Positions 34,641 to 45,281 of a stretch of DNA of 64,000 nucleotides are shown piece after piece; position 1 is the first letter of the stretch; each line of letters starts with the position of its first letter. The stretch spans positions 17,422,001-17,486,000 of the forward strand of contig JBHGNT010000017.1 of NCBI GenBank assembly GCA_043228905.1. Direction: 5' to 3'. The notes beneath the pieces were generated by a model. That model was not told where the DNA came from. It searched no databases and saw nothing but the letters and a program-made list of their open reading frames with translations. This DNA comes from Azolla caroliniana (taxonomy: Eukaryota; Polypodiophyta). A program made the position numbers and the translations under genes.

Positions 34641-36398
34641 TAGACAATTATGTAATACTAGTTCAATCAATCTGTTGGTCTTGTTGGCAAGTCACCCACA
34701 TAGACAACTCTATCATACCAAGTCAACCAATTATTTCATTGATTGTTAGACAATTGATCAATTGGTTGGTTGGTTGGTTGGTTGGATTAGCAAGCCATCG
34801 ACAAAAGACAACTCTATAGTACTAGAAAACATCACCTCCACAATGCCATATGTCAGTATGGATTTGTCTGTCATCACTATATGTGCGTATGTGTGTACTT
34901 CAATATAGCTTGACCAGGAAAAACTTGATGTTTAGTTGAACTTGAAAGGAGTTTCTCCTACCAATTGTTGACTCGATTTGACGTGTGAAAGGATGGGTCT
35001 TTCGAAGTGCAAACATTTGTGATCTCACTGTCATGCTCCCTTAACTTGCTATCTATCACGTGTGCATTTTCTTGAACACTACAATAAGCAATATATGCAC
35101 CATTGTGGCAAGCTGTAAATTGCAAGCAACAAAGCCACCAATAGATAGAACATTTAAAAGCCACTCTCAACATAATAGAGCTGCATCAAAATGAACATCC
35201 TTCAAACTCACTGTTATCACCATGACTTATTAATGCAAATAAGAAGTGTTGTTTTTCTTTTTAAAATTGAAGGCTATGTTTGCAATTAGAGTGGATGATG
35301 AAATTGCCATTCATTTTGGGCTTAATGAAACATGCAATGTAGCGTCAATCTCAATATGGTATATGGTTGAAGGATGTAAGTGTTTTTTTTATGAAATCCC
35401 ATTCCATTTCTCAAAGATGGGCCTATAAGCTACTCCTAGTATGGGGTTCCCATAAAAGTAGTGTAAGTTTTTTCTAATATAAGTATCTCTCTTTCCTTGT
35501 AAAAGTAGCGTTGAATTAAACGCCAATACAAGAAACCCTTATTGTCTCCCCCACAATAACAAAGATCTTATGGCAACATAAACCCTCAAAGATGTTGCAA
35601 GACTAGAGGAAGTACTTAGGGTTCTTAATTCTTGTTCTTCATGTTCTCAAGCATACCTTCAGACTAATTCGCTAGTGAGCACCGTTACACGTCGGTGGAT
35701 TTAAAGAAGGGGTTCGACAAACTCGCACGCCGATCATTGAAAAGGAGGACGAAGTGGCCTGAGTATACTACTCCGATTTGAGGCATTGAAGCTATTGGAG
35801 GTTGTCACAGTCTTGGCGGCCCACTTGACTCACACCTTCATTAGAAACTCATTTGGCTCCCAAACTTTCATTTCCATTTAAACTTATTAATTAATGGTTA
35901 TTTGCCAATCATCCATTGTATCACTTCTCGTTACCACCACTATACCTATTCACTATGAACATTTTGTAACCCTATTTATATTGGGTTTTTCTTTCTTAAT
36001 CTAGCATTTTTCGACCTACAAAGTGGCCCCTTTCTAGCTTAATACTGTGAAAATCCTATGTAATCTCGTGTCTCTTGTGCTAATCACGTATTTTGGTCTT
36101 AACCTCACGTGTTAATCGTTGTTCGACTCGTCACTCCCTTCGACTCCGAGGAGCCATCGACTCTAGGTAGCTGTCAACTCTGAAGAGCCTTTAACTCCCA
36201 GGAGCTTTCAACTCACCTAACACTCACACCATTGTAGTCCTTGTATTCTCCCTAGTCTAAGACCATTGTGGTCCCACTCGAGTAGCACACGTGCGCACGT
36301 TTACGTGACACCACCATACATTGGGATCAAATTTCACTAGTGTAACCAAATTACTCGAACATGACCAATTTATTTATTTGAGGATATGTGAGACATGC
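34641..36398. other. Spacer without supported gene
   Basis: No convincing gene. The part around 35600-36300 is richer in CG steps (for example TTCGACTCGTCACTCCC) and has repeated CAACTC/GACTC words, which may mark an old retroelement, but I could not find ends or domains. Confidence 0.35.
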
Positions 36399-37280
36399 CA
36401 AGGCTTCACGGTGAGATTTGTATGGAGATCCAAAGAGAAACAGAGTCACTGAGAAACATGGTCAGTAACAAGAGTGACAAAACTTCATGATTACATCCTA
36501 AGAAGGAATTGTTAAAACACAAACAGAGCCCACCATGAGATTCAATACCAAGAGTGTAATGGTGAGATTTCTATGGCGATTCAATATAGAGACAGAGAGA
36601 AACAAGTTAGTGACAAAGTGACAGACATTTAAAAAATCATAATTGTATCTAACAATCGGCAACGGTTTGGTTTGAGAGGGTCAAAACCGAACCCTTTAAA
36701 ATTTTAGAAACCTGAACCGAACCGATCCACGAAACCGTTAAACCGAACCATAAAAAATAAATCAAATTGTTAAGCCATTAAATTGGTAAAACTGCGGTTT
36801 CATGGTTCAGTTTCAGTTTTCAGCTTAGGTCAAAATTTAAAATTTAAAGATTTTCCTAAAATGTGAGAATAAGGTATGAAAATGAAAAGATTGTTTAAAA
36901 ATAATTTGTTAAATTAAAAAACAAATCATTAAACCGTTAAAACCACGATTTTAAACTATCGAAACTGAACCGAACCGTTAAAAAAAACCCGAATCTGAAC
37001 CGAACCGTTTACACCGTCAAGGCGCGGTTTCACGGATCGGTTTGGTTCGAACCGAACCGTTGCCGAATGTTAATTCCATCCTAAGTGGGAATTGTTAACA
37101 CACAAATTACAGCCCACCATGAGATTCAATTCCGACAGTGTAATGGGTGAGATTCCTGTGGAGATTCAATATAGACAGAGAAACAGAGTCAGTGACAGAG
37201 TGATAGTCAAACATTCATGATTGCATCCTAAATGGGAATTGTTAAAACACAAACAGAACCCACCATGAGATCAGTAAGGC
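36399..37280. repeat. Tandem repeats of about 150-165 bp upstream of PPR gene 3, split by a TIR element
   Basis: Units share CATCCTAAxxxGGAATTGTTAA, CACAAACAGAxCCCACCATGAGATTC, GTGTAATGG, GAGATTCAATATAGA and ACAGAGTCAGTGACA. One partial and one full unit lie left of the inserted element (about 36399-36655). Another full unit and a partial one lie right of it (about 37075-37270). The last unit runs into the leader of PPR gene 3. Confidence 0.8.
36656..37066. mobile_element. TIR element (MITE-like), copy 2
   Basis: A 411-bp relative of the element at 26706-27136, in reverse orientation. Its ends are TCGGCAACGGTTTGGTTTGA and the partner GGTTCGAACCGAACCGTTGCCGA. The shared inner block GTTCAGTTTCAGTTTTCAG, then GGTCAAAATTTAAAATTTAA, matches copy 1 read on the other strand. 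It has inserted into a tandem-repeat unit, so it is younger than that array. Confidence 0.82.
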
Positions 37281-37444
37281 CAGCAAAGATTGAGAGAGAT
37301 CTTCCTCCTTCACGTGAGGTAGAGAGAACATGGAAAAGAAGGTGTTTACCAAACAACAAAATGCTTGGAAACGAACGCAAAATGAATAATTTCTCACAAT
37401 GGGCATCAAGGAGTCAAGAGATTTTTGAGAGCTTTCGGCGATGA
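37232..37444 (+). CDS. Upstream ORF overlapping the PPR gene 3 start (ATGA)
   Basis: A 70-codon frame with a basic, Arg-rich product (DLPPSREVERTWKRRCLPNN, ending EIFESFRR). Its stop TGA shares bases with the PPR gene 3 start in the arrangement ATGA at 37441-37444. It could be a translated upstream ORF, or the original N-terminus of the PPR protein now in another frame. The product shows no clear transit peptide. It starts inside the tandem repeats, which argues against an old conserved protein. Confidence 0.3.
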   Translation: MGIVKTQTEPTMRSVRPAKIERDLPPSREVERTWKRRCLPNNKMLGNERKMNNFSQWASRSQEIFESFRR

Positions 37445-39780
37445 CAAAAAAACTCAAAATGGAGAGAAATAGAAAAGGTTTCTTTGCTCATGTCACACAG
37501 GATGATGATATAAGGGAGTCCATCATCATGGTGGCTTCAATAAAAGAATGCACAAAGAGAAAAGATTTGCATAAAGGCTCTAAAATACATGCCGATATAA
37601 TCAAACTTGGATTGTTTGAAAAAGACATATATATCGGAACATCGATACTCAATATGTATGCCAAATGTGGGGCTCTAATGAAAGCTCAGGAAGTGTTCGA
37701 TAAACTCCCATGTAGGAATCTGGTGGCTTGGAATGTATTACTTTCAGGGTATGCTGAACATGGATATGGACAAGAGGCCCTCTCGTGTGCAAAAATGATG
37801 AGAAATGATGGCTTCTCGCCCAATCAGGTTACGTTTCTTTGTATATTGAAAGCGTGTGGTAGCATAAGAGCGATCGACAAGGGCCGAGAAATACACTGTG
37901 AAATTATAAAGGAAGGGGTATTGTTGAAGGATGTCCTGATTGGTACTGCATTGATAGACATGTATGTGAAATGCGGCATGATCCAAAAGGCACAAGAAGT
38001 GTTCGATGAGCTTCCCTCTCGAAATGTTGTCTCATGGACGGCTTTGATAGGAGGCTATTCCCAACATGGGCATGGAGAGAATGCAATTAACCTTTTCGAA
38101 CAAATGAAGCATGAGGGGCTTTCTCCGAATCCGGTCACGTTACTATGCATCTTGAAGGCATGTACCAGTATTGGAGCAGTGGACATGGGCGAAGACATAC
38201 ATCGAGAGATCGTAAATAAGGGAGATTTGCTTGATAAAAACTTGTTCATCGGCAATGCATTGGTGGATATGTACTCAAAGTGTGATGCAATCAAGAAAGC
38301 GCGAGAAGTGTTTGACATGCTTATAATAAGGGATACAGTGTCTTGGAATGCATTGATAGCAGGGTATGCCCAGAATGGACAGGATGAAGAAGCATTGAAT
38401 GGTTTCCAGAACATGCAACAACAAGGTGTCTTACCTGACGGGGTTACTTTCGTTTTTACCTTAAAAGTATGTGGCAACATGGGTGACACAATAAGAGGCC
38501 AAGAAATGCACGCTGAGATAGCTGGAGAGGAGTCATTGAGAACCAATGCTATGGTTGGTAATGCATTGGTGGATATGTATGCTAAATGCAATGCACTTAC
38601 GATGGCAACCAAAGTGTTTGATCAACTTCCTCGACGAAGCGTGATTTCATGGAATACTCTAATTGCTGCCTATGCCCAACATGGTGATGATCAGGAGGCA
38701 CTACGCCTTTTCTTCCGAATGCAAGATGTGGGTCTCTCTCCAGATTCGATTACCTATGCTTGCATTTTGAAAGCTTGTGGGAACATGGGAGTGGCCGAGA
38801 AATGTGAAGAAATACATGCAAAAGTGGTGAGAGAAGGGATTATACAGAAGCATGTATTGGTTTCTAACTCTTTGGTAGATATGTATGCAAAAAGTGGTGC
38901 ACTTCCAAAGGCTCAGGGTGTCTTCGATGAGATTCCAGTGCGAGATACGGTTTCTTGGACTCTCCTAATTGCGGGATATGCTGAGCATGGATGTGTAGAG
39001 GAAGCTTTACAATGTTTTGAAGAGATGCAGCATGAGGGTCTTATTCCGAATGCGATCACATTCATTTATATCGTAAAAGCATGCGGTGACTTTGGAATGT
39101 CTGGTAAAGGTCAGCTAATACATGATGAGATTGTTCAATGCGGTTTCTTGGAAAAGGATAGTGTACTTGGAACGGCATTGGTGAATATGTATTCCAAGTG
39201 TGGCTTACCAGAGAAAGCCCAAGATGTATTCAACAATCTTAAAGTTCGGAACATAGTCTCTTGGAATGCCATTATCTCCGGATATGCGCTGTGTGGAATG
39301 GAGCTAGTCGTTTTCAACACATTCAACAAAATGCTCGAACAAGGTATAAAGCCAACTAGTGCCACATTCACCATTCTTCTTAATACATGTAGTCACTTAG
39401 GGTTGTTAGAGAGGGGTCTAATGTATTTCGACACAATGAGCCTGGTCTCTAATATCACTCCATTTGTCGAACATTACACGTGCATTGTTGACCTCTTTGG
39501 ACGAGCTGGCGATTTTGACAAGGCAATATTAGCTATTAAACATATGCCATTTTCTGCTGATATCACCGTATGGCATACTTTATTGGGTGCTTGTCAAAAA
39601 TGGGGAAATGTGGAGATTGGTGTATTGGCCTTCGAGCATGCAATTCAACTAGATAGGAAAGACTCATCGGCTTATGTTGGCTTGAGCAATCTTTATGCAA
39701 TTTCTTACATTCAAGACTATAATGTGAATGGGAGGAATTCAACATTGTGTATATCCTCTTGCATGGAAGAAGTTGCATAA
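37441..39780 (+). CDS. PLS-class PPR protein 3 (E1 domain, no DYW)
   Basis: An intronless frame of 779 residues. Six S motifs stand out: ILNMYAKCG, LIDMYVKCG, LVDMYSKCD, LVDMYAKCN, LVDMYAKSG and LVNMYSKCG. They alternate with VxSWxALI P motifs and LKACGS L motifs, then a P2-L2-S2 end (HYTCIVDLFGRAG). The E1 domain begins at about residue 707 (VWHTLLGACQKWGN) and runs to AYVGLSNLYA. After that the family pattern is lost and the protein ends in an unrelated tail (CISSCMEEVA). No E2, E+ or DYW. The start at 37441 (MTKKLKMERNRKG) gives only some 20-40 basic residues before the repeats and overlaps an upstream ORF. Expected role: sequence-specific binding of an organelle transcript, with editing only if a deaminase joins in trans. 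Confidence 0.93.
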   Translation: MTKKLKMERNRKGFFAHVTQDDDIRESIIMVASIKECTKRKDLHKGSKIHADIIKLGLFEKDIYIGTSILNMYAKCGALMKAQEVFDKLPCRNLVAWNVLLSGYAEHGYGQEALSCAKMMRNDGFSPNQVTFLCILKACGSIRAIDKGREIHCEIIKEGVLLKDVLIGTALIDMYVKCGMIQKAQEVFDELPSRNVVSWTALIGGYSQHGHGENAINLFEQMKHEGLSPNPVTLLCILKACTSIGAVDMGEDIHREIVNKGDLLDKNLFIGNALVDMYSKCDAIKKAREVFDMLIIRDTVSWNALIAGYAQNGQDEEALNGFQNMQQQGVLPDGVTFVFTLKVCGNMGDTIRGQEMHAEIAGEESLRTNAMVGNALVDMYAKCNALTMATKVFDQLPRRSVISWNTLIAAYAQHGDDQEALRLFFRMQDVGLSPDSITYACILKACGNMGVAEKCEEIHAKVVREGIIQKHVLVSNSLVDMYAKSGALPKAQGVFDEIPVRDTVSWTLLIAGYAEHGCVEEALQCFEEMQHEGLIPNAITFIYIVKACGDFGMSGKGQLIHDEIVQCGFLEKDSVLGTALVNMYSKCGLPEKAQDVFNNLKVRNIVSWNAIISGYALCGMELVVFNTFNKMLEQGIKPTSATFTILLNTCSHLGLLERGLMYFDTMSLVSNITPFVEHYTCIVDLFGRAGDFDKAILAIKHMPFSADITVWHTLLGACQKWGNVEIGVLAFEHAIQLDRKDSSAYVGLSNLYAISYIQDYNVNGRNSTLCISSCMEEVA

Positions 39781-41135
39781 CAATTACTCTTTGCATGCGC
39801 TCTATTTAACCTTTCTAATCTTATCTGTATACAACGTACAAAATAACTTACAAGTGGGAATTCCATTGAGATCGAACACTTTGTTAGTTGCTCAAAGTCT
39901 CCAAGGGGATAAAACAAACATGATATTACGTGCAAAGCACAATGTATGCACAATCCCTACTTTGTTAACATTCGAAACAATAAGAAAGGTCACATTCAAG
40001 AAGTGGTTTGTGTTTGCTTTGATGAATTCATATTTCATTTGATCCCATTAAATAGATTTATGCCCTTTTCTATGTTGTTCCTTTAAATAACTCCAATTTA
40101 AAATACACCTTAGCTTGCACATGTATCTATCCCCGTCCAGGTTCTCAAAACCATTTAGAGGTATTGCTAAAAGCCTTGCCATTTTCTTTGTTGTTATGGA
40201 TCTTGGAATTTTATTACGCAACATGTCCATTCTAGGGAAACTTTGACCAACTATATGAAGTACATAATGCTCAATGAAATCTCCACCAAAATATCATAAT
40301 GATTGGCATAGACTAATTTTGTCGCTTTGACAATTATGGATATGTGTGTAATAGTACACAGTGTAAGAAAACAGGATAACACTTAAGTTGCTACCATAAG
40401 AACTTTGTAATGGATTTTTTCGTAAAGATCAAGAAATCTCCAAACTGCTCAAAATCAATAATGATAAGATTCTTCAACACAAATTGATATACTATAATCT
40501 AACCCTAATCATACCAAAGTTGACTTATCCTTTGTCTTAAAGGTGAAAGAACATTTCAAAGATGATTCATGTTGAGATCCATACACCATTGCATGCATTC
40601 TTATCTCATAATTATTTTTGTCTTTTGACATTGTGTGCTGCCTTTATTTAAGAAGGATCATCTAGACAACTTGTAAACCAACATGACAGAACTATGCACA
40701 CAATTGATAAATGTTTGGCATTTCATTAACGTTTTTTCGCGTTCAATAGCAAAGAAAAATAAAGGGACAAAAGACTTATAGTTAGAACCTTAATGAAATG
40801 TAATATACAAATAAATGCAAACAATGACATTGCATGACAAAACACAACACAATGGAGTCACGTTTATACATCAACTTCAAGTGGCACACTGGGTGCAAAA
40901 AATGGTAAGTTAAGTTTAACTAGGTTGGTATGAAGGAGTAATGTGAATGTGGTGGGCAACTATTGCAATATCTTCAAGATGTCGGTGAAAGTAAAGTAGG
41001 ACAAGTACTAGGTGTGTCATAATACGATTCGATACTAAACTAATGAAGATTGATTCGATTAATACTCCACCTTGTGGATCCTCTCCCGAAATCGAAATGA
41101 CATATGAGGTCATATAATTGGAATGTTCTTCGATG
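39781..41135. other. Spacer without supported gene
   Basis: Downstream of PPR gene 3 no reading frame, repeat or RNA gene could be supported. Confidence 0.4.
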
Positions 41136-41140
41136 CTTTT

Positions 41141-41879
41141 TGTTACGGGCATGACCATATAATATCCCGTGGTAAGAATTTACCGTAGTATTCTATACAC
41201 GTGGATAAGTGTGAGGGTTAAACGAGAGTGTAAAGAAGGGGAGGATTACTTTTAATCCTCGGGATTGAGACAACCCATTAGGTCAAGTGTGAACTTGCCT
41301 GGGGGCCTTGGGTATCGCTATAAATAAGAGGCCTAGCTACCCTCATTTGATCATCTTTTGACTACATCGAGACTCTGCTCGTGTGGTGGGTCAACTCTTG
41401 TAGCGAGCGCGCCAGCACCAGGTACGACTCGACGCCACGGCGGTGGTATGGGACGCCGATCGAGGCTCGAGTCCGTCTCGATCCCTTCGCTCGGGGGTGG
41501 TCGGGTGGATCGGCACCCTTCTTTCTCTTTTTCCTTTCTATCTTTCATTTCTTTATCCTTATCTTAACCTTACTTTAGTACCGAGATCTATAATATTTGG
41601 TATCAGATTTTTGTACTAATGTTTCTTTGTTTTTCATTTGTCTTTTGATTGATGCTGATCGATCGTTGTGCGGTTGGCCTTGATCCAGACAACGATCAAC
41701 AAAGAACTTCGGTAACTCTTTCAATAATTTTTCTTTCTATTCTCTCTTCTCCCATCTAATCATGTGTAAAGTAATCCTCCCCTTCTTTACACTCTCGTTT
41801 AACCCTCACACTTATCCACGTGTATAGAATACTACGGTAAATTCTTACCACGGGATATTATATGGTCATGCCCGTAACA
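41141..41879. mobile_element. Retroelement-like insertion with perfect 112-bp inverted ends and 5-bp target duplication
   Basis: The left arm 41141-41252 and the right arm 41768-41879 are inverted copies, identical base for base as far as I can read. The outer ends are TGTTACGGGCATGACC and its complement. CTTTT flanks the element on both sides (41136-41140 and 41880-41884), a 5-bp target-site duplication. TG...CA ends and 5-bp duplications are typical of LTR retrotransposon integrase. Inside, in order, are a TATA box (CTATAAATAAGAGGCC, about 41318), a GC-rich stretch, a pyrimidine-rich stretch, and TTGGTATCAGATTTTT at about 41595. The last resembles the initiator-tRNA primer-binding site that follows the 5' LTR of Copia elements. 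So 41141 to about 41594 looks like one LTR plus the start of internal DNA, closed by an inverted piece of LTR start instead of a second LTR. No coding sequence. Confidence 0.85.
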
Positions 41880-42185
41880 CTTTTGTAGTTTTTTCATATC
41901 GTTCCCTGGATAGAGCTTATCAGGCAAGTAAGACTTGCTGTATGGAGTCAATAACATGACATGACATTGATCACGAAGTAAATCATGATGAGGCGGGTGT
42001 CTATATCGTGAGAAGGCATTTAGATAAAGTTCCCCATTCACCCCTGCCAATTTGAATCCAATCAATTTTAGTATGCGTTATCAATGTGGACGAGTACATG
42101 TAAGAAAAATCAATTTGAAGTTGGAAAGGAGGACAAGGACGAGGATCGACAATGGTGGTGATGATGTAGCGATTGGTGGAGTCTT

Positions 42186-42775
42186 CTAGTTATGTGTATG
42201 GGATTGCATACTAATACTTTCCTCATCCAGACATAGCTTCACAAACAGTAATATAGTTGTGTTTTCTATGTGTGTGGGTGTGTGTTCAATCAAGTCTCTA
42301 GCTAGTTATGTGTCTGGGGGGATTGCATACTGATTCTTGCCTCATCAAAACATAGCTTCACAAATAGTAATATAGTTGTGTTTCAGTATTATACTTTTGT
42401 CTTTCTCTGTCTGTGGGTGGGGGTGTTGTGTTCAATCAAAGTCTCCAATTATTTCATCTGGGATTGCATACTGATTCATTCCTCATCAAAATATAGCTAC
42501 ACAACAGTGATCTATAGTGATCTAGCTCTGTTTCTATGTGTGTGGGTGTGTTCAATCAAAGTCTCTACCTATGTGTGTAGGATTGCATACCAATTCTTTC
42601 CTCACCAGATCATAGCTTCACAACAGTGCTATAGCTCTGTTTCTGTGTGTGTATGTGTTCAATCACTTCTCTAGTTATGTGTATGGGATTGCATACTAAT
42701 CATTTCCTCATCAGAGCATAGCTTCACAACGGTGAATTGCTCTGTTTCTGTTTGTGTGTGTGTTTGTATGCCGGT
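42186..42775. repeat. Five degenerate tandem units of about 100-140 bp upstream of PPR gene 4
   Basis: Each unit contains GGGATTGCATACTRATTC (at about 42195, 42311, 42452, 42571 and 42675), then CCTCATCAxAxCATAGCTTCACAA and a GTGTGTGxGTGT microsatellite with GTTCAATCA. Unit length varies through the GT run. The array ends about 200 bp before the first coding exon of PPR gene 4. Confidence 0.85.
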
Positions 42776-42978
42776 TGAAACATTTGTCTTTTTTGAAGGA
42801 TTTCTTTTGGTCGGTACCAAAAAGGATTTCCAGTAGGATCTCCTCCCCCGCAGAGAGAAAAGCCCTTGTTCTGATGTGTACAAAACTGCGGCTTTCCAAC
42901 TGAATATTGCCCACCTTATGAACTCTAATGGCTGTGCTTCATTGTTATGTCTCCACAGAGACCTTTATCACACAGGGA

Positions 42979-45281
42979 ATGACTTCAGACGAGAAGCACA
43001 ATGGGGTCCACTGCAAGGTAAGCAATTTATCCCTCATTCTAGCTCGTTTTTGGCCTTTACCATTAATATTGTGTGTCACTTTCATGAAAGAATATTTGTT
43101 TTCCTCTCATAGAAAATCAGGGATGACAACCCTTCTGAGATTGAAGGAGTGAGGATTAGAAGAGATATTGAAGTAAAAGGTATGGGGGTCAAATGCTCTA
43201 TGACGATACTTCCTGATGGCGAAGAACCCATTAAGGTTCAGAAAGGAGCAGGATTGATTAGTTGCAAAGACAGAGCCAACGGACCTTCGGACTTTGTGGC
43301 ATTACTAAAGCTTTGCGCGAAGAAAAATGATCTTCAGAAAGGAAGCCAAATACATGCTCATATCCTCAAGGATGGCTTGATGTTTCTGCAAAACAATGTT
43401 TATGTGGGCAGTGCTTTAGTTAACATGTATGCCAAATGTGGAGAGTTAGCCAAAGCACAAGAAGTATTTGATGAGCTTCCGGTGCGAAATGTTGTCACTT
43501 GGAGTGCATTAATCACTGGATATACCCAACATGGGCATGGTGAGAAAGCTCTCATTTGTTTCGAAGAGATGAGACGAGATGGAATAATGCCAAATGTGGT
43601 CACCTTTCTTTGTATCTTGAAAGCATGTGCTAGCATAAGAGCACTTGGAAAGGGTCAAGCTATACATGCTGAGATTGTGAAGGAGGGCCTTCTTGAAGGT
43701 AACATATCGATCGGTAATGTGCTGGTAGATATGTATGCTAAATGTGGTGAACTGGAAAAATCAGAGGAAGTATTTGATAGCCTTCCATATAGGGACATAG
43801 TATCTTGGAACACATTGCTCACTGGATATACCCATCATGGTCATTGTAGAAAAGCTTTGCATTGTTATGAGAGAATGCAACAAGAGGGCCTATCTCCAGA
43901 CGCAATTACTTATGTTTGCATCTTAGGAGCCTGTGGAAGCATGGGATCAAGAAAAAAAGGAGAGGCAATACATGCAAAGATTCTTAAGGAAAATTTGTTA
44001 GCTCAAAATGTTTTGGTTGGGAATGCATTGGTAGACATGTATTCTAAATGTGGTGCACATAGAAAAGCGCAAGAAGTGTTTGATGGGATTCCTGTTAGGA
44101 ATGTGGTCACTTGGAATGCACTAATTACAGGTCATGTCCAACATGGGCATGCCAAGGAAGCATTGTATTGTTTTGAGCACATGCAATTAGAAGGGATTTC
44201 ACCAAATCCAGTCACATTTCTGAACATCGTAAAAGCTTGTGGTAATGTAGGGGCAGTTGATAAGGGCCAAGAAATACATCACGAGATTGTGAGGCAGGAT
44301 TTGCTGGGAGAAGATAATTCTCTTGGCACAGCTTTGATGGATATGTATGCCAAATGTGGGGCACTAACAAAAGCACATGAAGTTTTTGATGAGCTTCCAA
44401 CTCAGGATGTTGTTTCATGGAGTGTGTTAATTGCAGGATACAATCAGCATGGATGTGGTGAAGAAGCATTGACATGTTTTGAACACATGCAACATAAAGG
44501 TGTCTCTCCAAATGCAGTGACCTTTATTTCGGTCTTACAAGCATGTGGCAGTGTAGGAGCAACTAATGAGGGTCGTAAAATACATGCTAAGATTCTGAAG
44601 GATGAATTTCTCAAAACTGATATTTTGGTTGGCACTGCATTGGTGGATATGTATTTCAAATGTGGTTTCCTTGACAGAGCACAAGAAATATTTAATAAAC
44701 TTCAAGATAGGACTGTAGCATGTTGGAATGTATTAATCGCAGGCTATGGTCAACTTGGAATGCATGATATTGTTTTTTATTCATTTGAAAACATGATACG
44801 AGAGGGTACCATGCCAGATTTCATCACATTAACCATCATGCTTAATGCATGCAGTCATTCAGGACTAGTAGATAAGGGTCAAATGTACTTTGAGAGCATA
44901 ATCATGAATCATGGTATTGTTCTGAGTTTGGAACACTACACATGCATGATTGATCTGTTCTGCCGGGCAGGTCAATTTGACAAGGCTATAGTAATGATCA
45001 AGGAGATGCCATTTTGTGCCGATGTTGCAGTGTGGCATGCAATGTTAGGTTCTTGCCAACAACAGGGAAATGTTGAGTTTGGAAAACTAGCGTTTGAATC
45101 TGCCCTTAAGCTGGGGGAAAAGGATGTCGCGGCATATATCTGTATGAGCAATATTTATGCAGCTGCTGGCATTCAAGAGGATGTTAATAAGCTCGAAAGA
45201 GTGAGAAAGGATGCCTCAGTGAATTCTGGATCTTGTTTGTTTCAACCCCTGAGCACCATATTCAAGACATATGATGAATAA
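42979..45281 (+). CDS. PLS-class PPR protein 4 (E1 plus partial E2, two coding exons)
   Basis: Coding exon 1 is 42979-43017 (MTSDEKHNGVHCK, donor AAG/GTAAGC) and exon 2 is 43113-45281 (acceptor CTCATAG). The junction is in phase 0 and gives 735 residues. A further CAG at 42958-42960 suggests a 5'-leader intron. The N-terminal 60 residues are not PPR. Five S motifs follow (LVNMYAKCG, LVDMYAKCG, LVDMYSKCG, LMDMYAKCG, LVDMYFKCG) with their P and L partners, then a P2-L2-S2 end (HYTCMIDLFCRAG). E1 starts at about residue 650 (VWHAMLGSCQQQGN) and includes AYICMSNIYAAAG, followed by a short E2-like tail (NSGSCLFQPLSTIF). No DYW. This is the best preserved C-terminus of the four. The protein probably binds an organelle RNA; the acidic start is unlike a typical transit peptide. 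Confidence 0.94.

Noticed and set aside
43149-43185. Start of PPR protein 4 at 43149
   Set aside because: The codon there is GTG. Splicing from 42979-43017 to 43113 gives an ATG start and keeps phase.
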